Source: Fodinibius sp050117475
Lineage (GTDB): Bacteria > Bacteroidota > Rhodothermia > Balneolales > Balneolaceae
Assembly (NCBI GenBank): GCA_050117475.1
Contig: JASFMR010000066.1
Location: 1-20,127 of the forward strand
DNA length: 20,127 bases
Direction of reading: 5' to 3'
Shown one piece after another: positions 14,532-20,127 of this stretch. The notes beneath the pieces were generated by a model that ran no database searches, had not been told where the DNA came from, and was given only the letters and a program-made list of their open reading frames with translations. How positions within the stretch are numbered: the stretch's first letter is position 1; every line of letters begins with the position of its first letter. The translations under genes were made by a program, and so were the position numbers.

Positions 14532-15953
14532 CTAGCGAGAATTTTCATTCTGCCAGCCGCCGCCCAATGATCGGTATAGGTCGACGATTGACGTAAGTTC
14601 TTGAAGCCTGTCGTTAACTTGGCCTAGTTGTGCCGCCAACAGGTTTTGTTGAGAGGTGAGAACATCCGTATAGGTCGCACTCCCATAGTTTAAGAGGTCT
14701 TTGGAGTATTCTACGGATTTTTGAAGCGCATCAATCTGCTGTTTGCGAAGCGAGATCTTCTGCCGAGCATGTTGAAATGAACTCAAGGCATCTGATACTT
14801 CCCCGCCGGCACTTCTGATCGTATTTTTGTAATCGATAAGCGCTGCTTGCTGTTGGGCCCTGGCAATTTTAAGCCTGGCTTTGTTTCGGCCTTGAGAAAA
14901 TAGGGGTTGGGTAAGTCCCCCGATAATATTAGCAAAAATGGAGCCAGGCTTTAGCAGGTTATTGATATCCAGGCTGGAAAATCCTCCTTCCGCAGAAATT
15001 CTTAATGAGGGATAAAAATAGGTGCGTGCATTATTAGTCGTTTCGAAAGCGGCCCTGAATGCATTTTCCGCTGCGATGATGTCCGGCCGGTTTCGTAACA
15101 GTTGGGCGGGAACGCCGGTGGCCAGCGAATCGGGAATGGATTGTTCGGCCAGCCCTGATCGTGTTATGTTACCGGGAGCTCTTCCGAGCAAAATACTAAG
15201 TGCATTTTCCTGTTCCTGGATCTGTTGCTGGAGATCCGGAATAGTGACTTCCGCCGAATAACGATTAGCCATGCTTTGAACGACCGTGGCGCCCGTAACC
15301 TGCGAGCTTTCCTTCAACTGCTTCATCGTTTCTACATCCTCTTTTCGATTTTCGACAGTTTGACGCGTTATTTTTAATTTGGCGTCAAGGGCCATAAGGT
15401 TATAGTAAGAATTTGCCACATCGGCAATCAAGGTAGTCTGAACCGCCCGTCTAATGGCCTCATTTTGCAGAAGATCCGCATAGGCCGCGCGTTTATTGCT
15501 GCTTAGCTTTCCCCATACATCCAGCTCCCAGCTAGAAGCAAGACTTAGACTATATTGCTCAGAGGCTTTAATAGGGCCGTTGCGACCGCTGAAGCTACTG
15601 CTGTTATCCGAGGGCTCATTATAACTGACATCGCCATTGGCGCTGAGACTCGGGATAAAAGCCATCTTGCTTTGGTAGAAATTGGCTTCAGCCGCTTTAA
15701 TCTGTTGTACCGCGATCTGAAGATCGGGGTTGTTGTCCAGGGCTTCCCGGATTAGGTCTTTAAGCTGTGGATCGGAAAATAGTTGCTTCCATGGCATATC
15801 GGCCAGTGTAGTACTATCCAGCACAACCGAATTTCGATAAAGATTAACTGTATCTACCTTGGGCTTTTTAAAGTCTTTGGTAGCGCTGCAAGAAGCAAGG
15901 AATAAAATGATAATGAACAGAGCCGGCAAATTTTTAAAATAATTATATCGCAT
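14532..15953 (-). CDS. RND efflux outer-membrane factor lipoprotein (TolC/OprM/NodT family)
   Basis: This is the outer-membrane channel of the tripartite efflux system. The 473-residue product has a lipoprotein signal (PALFIIILFLASC, lipid-modified Cys at 22) and two outer-membrane-efflux repeats. Family blocks are visible: TLADMPWKQLFSDPQLKDLIREALDNNPDL, then YSLSLASSWELDVWGKLSS, the GRAPG segment, and LLRNRPDIIAAENAFRAA, followed by YPSLRISAEGGFSS. The C-terminal coil ends in ATYTDVLTSQQNLLAAQ and LYRSLGGGW. The last of these is typical of the OprM/NodT branch. The ATG at 15951-15953 lacks a Shine-Dalgarno. It follows the pump gene by 52 bp, so adaptor, pump and channel are probably one transcript. 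Confidence 0.96.
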   Translation of the reverse strand: MRYNYFKNLPALFIIILFLASCSATKDFKKPKVDTVNLYRNSVVLDSTTLADMPWKQLFSDPQLKDLIREALDNNPDLQIAVQQIKAAEANFYQSKMAFIPSLSANGDVSYNEPSDNSSSFSGRNGPIKASEQYSLSLASSWELDVWGKLSSNKRAAYADLLQNEAIRRAVQTTLIADVANSYYNLMALDAKLKITRQTVENRKEDVETMKQLKESSQVTGATVVQSMANRYSAEVTIPDLQQQIQEQENALSILLGRAPGNITRSGLAEQSIPDSLATGVPAQLLRNRPDIIAAENAFRAAFETTNNARTYFYPSLRISAEGGFSSLDINNLLKPGSIFANIIGGLTQPLFSQGRNKARLKIARAQQQAALIDYKNTIRSAGGEVSDALSSFQHARQKISLRKQQIDALQKSVEYSKDLLNYGSATYTDVLTSQQNLLAAQLGQVNDRLQELTSIVDLYRSLGGGWQNENSR

Positions 15954-16005
15954 AGACTTAAGTGTTTTAAACTCAATAATGTAAAGTCAGAAAAATATTC
16001 AGATG

Positions 16006-19000
16006 TCAGCGTTTTTGAACGCCGGTTATTTTTTCTTGCAAGTTCTGGAAGATGATGAACAGTATCGGAATTACAAAAATACCGAATAAGGTACCGATTA
16101 ACATCCCGCCAATAGCCGCCAAACCAATTGACTGGTTCCCGTTGGCTGCTACCCCAGTAGCCAGGGCAAGGGGTAGCAAACCGAATATGAAGGCAAAGGA
16201 CGTCATTAATATAGGCCGCAAACGTACCTTTGCACCCCTGATCGCAGCTTCAGCAATGGCCATCCCTTCCTGTCGGCGCTGTAAGGCAAATTCCACAATT
16301 AGGATAGCATTTTTAGCCAGTAAGCCGATTAACATAACCAGCGAAATTTGGAGGTAAATATTGTTGGAAACCCCGGCCAGGTCGGCAAACAGGAAAGATC
16401 CCGAAAGCCCGATGGGTAAGGGTAATAATACAGAAAGAGGTATCAGGTAGCTTTCGTATTGGGCACTAAGCAAGAAATAAATGAAAATTACACTTAAGGC
16501 AAAGATGATAGCTGATTGCCCGCTGGTGGCCTGTTCTTCCCGGGCCGTACCCGAATAGTCATAGCTGTATTTCGAAGGCAATACCTCGTCAGAAACACGG
16601 GAGACAGCTTCAAGCGCATCACCTGAGCTGTAGCCGGGAGCCGATGAACCGTTAATCTGAACCGCGTTGTACAGATTAAAACGGGAGACTGACTGAGGGC
16701 CATATACCCTCTGCATATCAATAAATGAATTGACCGGGGCCATATTCCCATGGTCGTTTTTAACGTAAACTTCATTGAGGCTGGCCTTGTTTGCCCGGTA
16801 TTTTCTATCTGCTTTAATCATAACCCGGTATTGTTTCCCAAAACGGTTAAAGTCTGATGCATAGACTCCTCCGTAGTATCCCTGAAGCACCGTTAGGAGG
16901 TCACGTACATTGATACCGGCCTTCTTGCACTTGGCTACATCAACATGGATCTCATATTGGGGGAAATCCGTATTAAAAGAGGTGGAGGCAAAGGCAATTT
17001 CCGGCTGCTGCATTAGCGTCCGTATAAATTTTTTACTCATGTCGTCCAATGATTTAAAACTCCCGCCGGAACGGTCCTGCAGGTGAAGGGTAAATCCGCC
17101 GGTTCTCCCAAAACCGGGAATGGGCGGCGGAGCAAAAAATCGAATTTCTGCCCCTTTGATAGTCGACGATTTCTTGTTCAATTTTTGAATGACGCTGTTA
17201 ATATCCTGGTTGGCACCCGAACGTTCCTCCCACGGTTTGAGCTTATAGATCTGGAATCCGTAAGAACTCCCCGCGCCACTGATCAAACTCCGGCCCGTAA
17301 GCGAAAGGCGGGTTTGAACTTCTGGTATCGACTTGGTGAGGCTGTCAAGCTTTAAAACTACGTCCTGGGTACGTTCAAGTGAAGAAGCAGGAGGCAGGGT
17401 GATGTCTGCAAAGAGAAATCCCTGGTCCTCAGCAGGGACAAAGCCGGAAGGGGTATATTTCAGGAATCCCCAAAATGCCAAGGCAAAGATCAACACTGCG
17501 GCCACGGATACCCATTTTCGGTTTGTCAGGAATTGAAGGGAACGCTGATATCGTTCCAGGGTCGCTTTAAATGCTACGTTGAAGCTGGAGTGAAAACGAT
17601 CCATTAGCCCGGAATTGCCATTAGGTCCTTTGTGTTCGGGTTTTAGGAACAGGGCGCAAAGGGCAGGACTCAAGGTCAGTGCATTTACCGCAGATATCAG
17701 GATAGCGACAGCCATTGTAATTCCGAATTGCTGGTAAAAAACGCCCGTTGAACCGCCTAAAAAGGTTACGGGGATAAATACGGCAGACATTACCAGCGTG
17801 ATAGAGATAATGGCGCCCGTAATCTCGTGCATGGCGTCAACGGTGGCTTTCCTGGCCGATTTTTCGCCTTCATCCAGCTTTGCATGGACCGCCTCGACAA
17901 CTACGATGGCATCATCCACCACGATACCTATGGCAAGCACCAAAGCGAAAAGGGTAAGCAGGTTAATGGTGAAACCAAATAGGTTCAGAAAGAAAAAAGT
18001 ACCGATAATGGACACCGGAACAGTGATGGCCGGGATAAGCGTAGACCGGAAATCCTGAAGAAATATAAACACCACAAAAAAGACGAGGATAAATGCTTCT
18101 ATAAGGGTCTCAACAACTTTTCGGATCGAGGCATTTAAAAACAGGTTCGTATCCACAAGGGTGGTGTAGGTCATGGTCGGTGGGAAGTTCAATTCGGCTT
18201 CCTTAACTACCTTTTTTACGCGTTGAATGACCTCCCGGGCATTGGAACCGGCGGACTGATAGATAGCCACAGATGCGCTGGGATGGCCGTTTGTTTCATG
18301 AATGCCATCATATGTTTGGGAGCCGAGCTCTATGTTGGCCACATCCTTTAGCCGCAGGACATCGCCGTCATCATTCGTGCGAATAATAATATTATCATAT
18401 TGAGGTACAGTCTGTAGTCTCCCGGTATATTTAATGGTGTATTCAAATTCTTCTTTACCATTGCGTCCAAATTCGCCCGGTGCTGCTTCCAGGTTTTGGT
18501 CATTCAGAGCCTGCCGTATATCTGCAGGTACGAGTCCGTACTGGCTCATTACATCGGGCTTTAGCCAAATCCGCATAGCATAATCACCGGTACCATAGAC
18601 ATGTGCTTGTCCAACTCCGTTTACCCTCTGGATTTGGGGCACAAGGTTTATTTTGGCATAATTGTCAAGAAACGCCTCATCGTATTTGTCGTCCGGACTA
18701 TAAATTGAGAAAATCATCAGCATACTGGTTTGCTGTTTGGTGGTCGTAACACCTGATCGGACGACTTCTTCCGGGAGCAGGCTGGTAGCACGCGACACCC
18801 GGTTTTGGACGTTCACCGCTGCGATATCAGGATCGGTACCCAGCTCAAAATAGATACTGATATTGGCGGAACCATTGTTGGATGCCGTTGAATTCATGTA
18901 AAGCATATTATCAACCCCGTTAATTTGCTCCTCGAGAGGGGTTACTACACTATTCAATACTGTCTCGGCATTAGCGCCGGGGTAAGAGGCGGAAACCTGT

Positions 19001-19128
19001 ACCGTAGGCGGTGCAATTTCCGGGTACTGGGTGATGGGCAAGGCTACCAGTCCCAGGATACCGAGAATCAGGATCAGGATAGAAATAACAGTGGAAAGAA
19101 CCGGTCTTTCTATAAATTTTTTAATCAT
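16006..19128 (-). CDS. AcrB-type HAE1 RND multidrug efflux pump
   Basis: This is the inner-membrane proton/drug antiporter of the tripartite system. The 1040-residue product is full length for the HAE1 family. It has the N-terminal FIERPVLSTVISILILILG helix, two periplasmic halves, and 12 expected membrane helices. The proton-relay aspartates of helix 4 are present as D405 and D406 (GIVVDDAIVVVEAVHAKL), matching D407/D408 of AcrB. A lysine in LLAKNAILIVEFALQRR corresponds to K940. Other hallmarks are FLQDFRSTLIPAITVPVS, GTFFFLNLFGF, LSPALCALFLKP, and YPGANAETVLNSVVTPLEEQING near the start. These argue for a hydrophobic or amphiphilic drug exporter, not a metal pump, which would show a different helix 4 motif. 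The adaptor lies 52 bp upstream and the channel 52 bp downstream. Confidence 0.98.
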   Translation of the reverse strand: MIKKFIERPVLSTVISILILILGILGLVALPITQYPEIAPPTVQVSASYPGANAETVLNSVVTPLEEQINGVDNMLYMNSTASNNGSANISIYFELGTDPDIAAVNVQNRVSRATSLLPEEVVRSGVTTTKQQTSMLMIFSIYSPDDKYDEAFLDNYAKINLVPQIQRVNGVGQAHVYGTGDYAMRIWLKPDVMSQYGLVPADIRQALNDQNLEAAPGEFGRNGKEEFEYTIKYTGRLQTVPQYDNIIIRTNDDGDVLRLKDVANIELGSQTYDGIHETNGHPSASVAIYQSAGSNAREVIQRVKKVVKEAELNFPPTMTYTTLVDTNLFLNASIRKVVETLIEAFILVFFVVFIFLQDFRSTLIPAITVPVSIIGTFFFLNLFGFTINLLTLFALVLAIGIVVDDAIVVVEAVHAKLDEGEKSARKATVDAMHEITGAIISITLVMSAVFIPVTFLGGSTGVFYQQFGITMAVAILISAVNALTLSPALCALFLKPEHKGPNGNSGLMDRFHSSFNVAFKATLERYQRSLQFLTNRKWVSVAAVLIFALAFWGFLKYTPSGFVPAEDQGFLFADITLPPASSLERTQDVVLKLDSLTKSIPEVQTRLSLTGRSLISGAGSSYGFQIYKLKPWEERSGANQDINSVIQKLNKKSSTIKGAEIRFFAPPPIPGFGRTGGFTLHLQDRSGGSFKSLDDMSKKFIRTLMQQPEIAFASTSFNTDFPQYEIHVDVAKCKKAGINVRDLLTVLQGYYGGVYASDFNRFGKQYRVMIKADRKYRANKASLNEVYVKNDHGNMAPVNSFIDMQRVYGPQSVSRFNLYNAVQINGSSAPGYSSGDALEAVSRVSDEVLPSKYSYDYSGTAREEQATSGQSAIIFALSVIFIYFLLSAQYESYLIPLSVLLPLPIGLSGSFLFADLAGVSNNIYLQISLVMLIGLLAKNAILIVEFALQRRQEGMAIAEAAIRGAKVRLRPILMTSFAFIFGLLPLALATGVAANGNQSIGLAAIGGMLIGTLFGIFVIPILFIIFQNLQEKITGVQKR

Positions 19129-19180
19129 GAGAAAAGCCTGTCAAATTGTTAATTGATTCAATATCCGTAATGAGAAATAA

Positions 19181-20127
19181 TTAATTTGAGTCAACTGAAC
19201 GGCTGTTCAGGCTTAGGTAGACACTATCGGTGTCCACCGGTTTGGGATTGATGTTCATCCCATCCTGTAAGTCATTGAGTCCATCTATAACAACTTGGTC
19301 GCCGGTATCAAGTCCATCGGTAACGACATATGTTTTTGGATTAGAGATGGAGAGAATAGCAACCGGAACACTCTTCACTTTTCCATTTTTCACAACGAAC
19401 ACAAAATGTCTGTTTTGTAAATCATAGGTAGCCTTCTTGGGGATTATGATTACCGAGTCCTTTGGCAAAGGTATACGTACGGTACCGCTTCCACCGCTTC
19501 TTAAAAACTTTTCGGGATTCGAAAAGGTCGCCCGAAAATTTGCAGATCCCGTTGAAGTGGAAATGAGCCCGCTGGCCATTTCAAGATGTCCCTTATGGGG
19601 GTACAGGGTATTATCTGCCATAATAAAGCTGACCGGGGGCATCTGGTTAATTTTTTGTCTCAGCGTAGTACCTGTTGCCTGTTTCATCATTTCCAGCAGT
19701 TCACGCTCACTCATCGAGAAATAAGCATACATTGTGGTAATGTCGGATACCACGGTAAGCGGCTTGCTGATATTACTGTTAACCAGGCTACCGACACGGT
19801 AGGGGATATTACCGATGACCCCGTCAGCGGGACTTGTGATCGTGGTGTATCCCAAATTTGTTTGGGCATTGACCAGTTTGGCTTTAGCCTGGGCCAGGGC
19901 GGCTTTCTTAGATTGCAGATCATAACGAGCTGATTCCACTTCATATTCGCTGACGATATCCTTCTCGGCTAGCGGCATCGTCTTTTTAAGGTTCATTTCC
20001 GCTGTATTTACTGCCGCTTTTGCGGCCTCAATATCGGCATTTGCCGAACGCACCTGCTGCTCGTATTCCTCGCTGTTCAGTTTAAAAAGCTTTTGGCCTT
20101 TCTGAACTTCAGCCCCCTCATCGACAT
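19181..20127 (-). CDS. RND efflux periplasmic adaptor (membrane fusion protein), 5'-truncated by window edge
   Basis: About 315 codons are visible; the start and signal peptide lie beyond base 20127. The open frame continues past the GTG at 20051-20053 to the edge, reading VDEGAEVQKGQKLFKLN, which is the first half of the lipoyl domain. A coiled coil follows (EEYEQQVRSANADIEAAKA, then ARYDLQSKKAALAQAKAKLVNAQ). The second lipoyl half is TTITSPADGVIGNIPYRVGSLV, then the beta-barrel (TTMYAYFSMSERELLEMM) and the membrane-proximal domain with VVTDGLDTGDQVVIDGLNDLQDGM. This is the usual AcrA/MexA-type order. It joins the pump to the outer-membrane channel and is the first gene of the three seen here. 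Confidence 0.97.
   Translation of the reverse strand, partial: VDEGAEVQKGQKLFKLNSEEYEQQVRSANADIEAAKAAVNTAEMNLKKTMPLAEKDIVSEYEVESARYDLQSKKAALAQAKAKLVNAQTNLGYTTITSPADGVIGNIPYRVGSLVNSNISKPLTVVSDITTMYAYFSMSERELLEMMKQATGTTLRQKINQMPPVSFIMADNTLYPHKGHLEMASGLISTSTGSANFRATFSNPEKFLRSGGSGTVRIPLPKDSVIIIPKKATYDLQNRHFVFVVKNGKVKSVPVAILSISNPKTYVVTDGLDTGDQVVIDGLNDLQDGMNINPKPVDTDSVYLSLNSRSVDSN

Noticed and set aside
14532..20127. Heavy-metal (CusA-type) efflux system
   Set aside because: The pump's helix 4 reads GIVVDDAIVVVEAVHAKL, the drug-exporter HAE1 form, and the protein has the HAE1 length and other family motifs.

Overview
The window is about 20.1 kb of moderate-GC chromosomal DNA. It probably comes from the Bacteroidota/Balneolota/Rhodothermota group. 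The reasons are many exported lipoproteins, weak or absent Shine-Dalgarno sites at most starts, a LytTR regulator fused to a membrane domain, and Bacteroidota-type YceI, DUF4256 and DUF1684 proteins. This placement is inferred from family content, not from a marker gene. I see no insertion sequence, prophage, CRISPR array or rRNA. One tRNA is present.

Region A (58-7625, all minus strand) is a run of small exported, envelope and housekeeping-accessory genes. In transcription order they are: a DUF1684 lipoprotein, a YdhR-like small protein, a DUF4256 protein, an exported RNase Z-like metallo-beta-lactamase-fold hydrolase, a lipocalin-like lipoprotein, a membrane LytTR regulator, an exported intradiol dioxygenase, a YceI protein whose start overlaps the dioxygenase stop by 8 nt, and a membrane-anchored cupredoxin-like protein. 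The last four may form one regulated unit dealing with periplasmic redox or aromatic chemistry.

Region B (7769-11663, plus strand) is a bacterial non-homologous end-joining locus. It holds a three-domain LigD in the order polymerase, phosphoesterase, ligase, then Ku, then 11 bp later a four-TPR protein of unknown role. The basic N-terminus of the TPR protein carries QLNLF, which resembles the sliding-clamp-binding pentapeptide. This is the most interesting lead in the window.

Region C (11670-14390, minus strand) encodes a polytopic HEAGH putative metalloprotease, tRNA-Gly(CCC), an LpxO-like Fe/2-oxoglutarate hydroxylase and a family 2 glycosyltransferase. The last two suggest envelope glycolipid or lipid A work.

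Region D (14532 to the right edge, minus strand) is a classical tripartite RND efflux operon in the order adaptor (cut by the window edge), AcrB-type HAE1 pump, and TolC/OprM-type outer-membrane lipoprotein. The genes are spaced 52 bp apart. No regulator for it is visible inside the window.

Longest gaps: 1129-1365 and 6456-6692 (237 bp each). No non-coding stretch reaches 300 bp. Apart from the palindromes listed, I see no convincing promoter or terminator in them.
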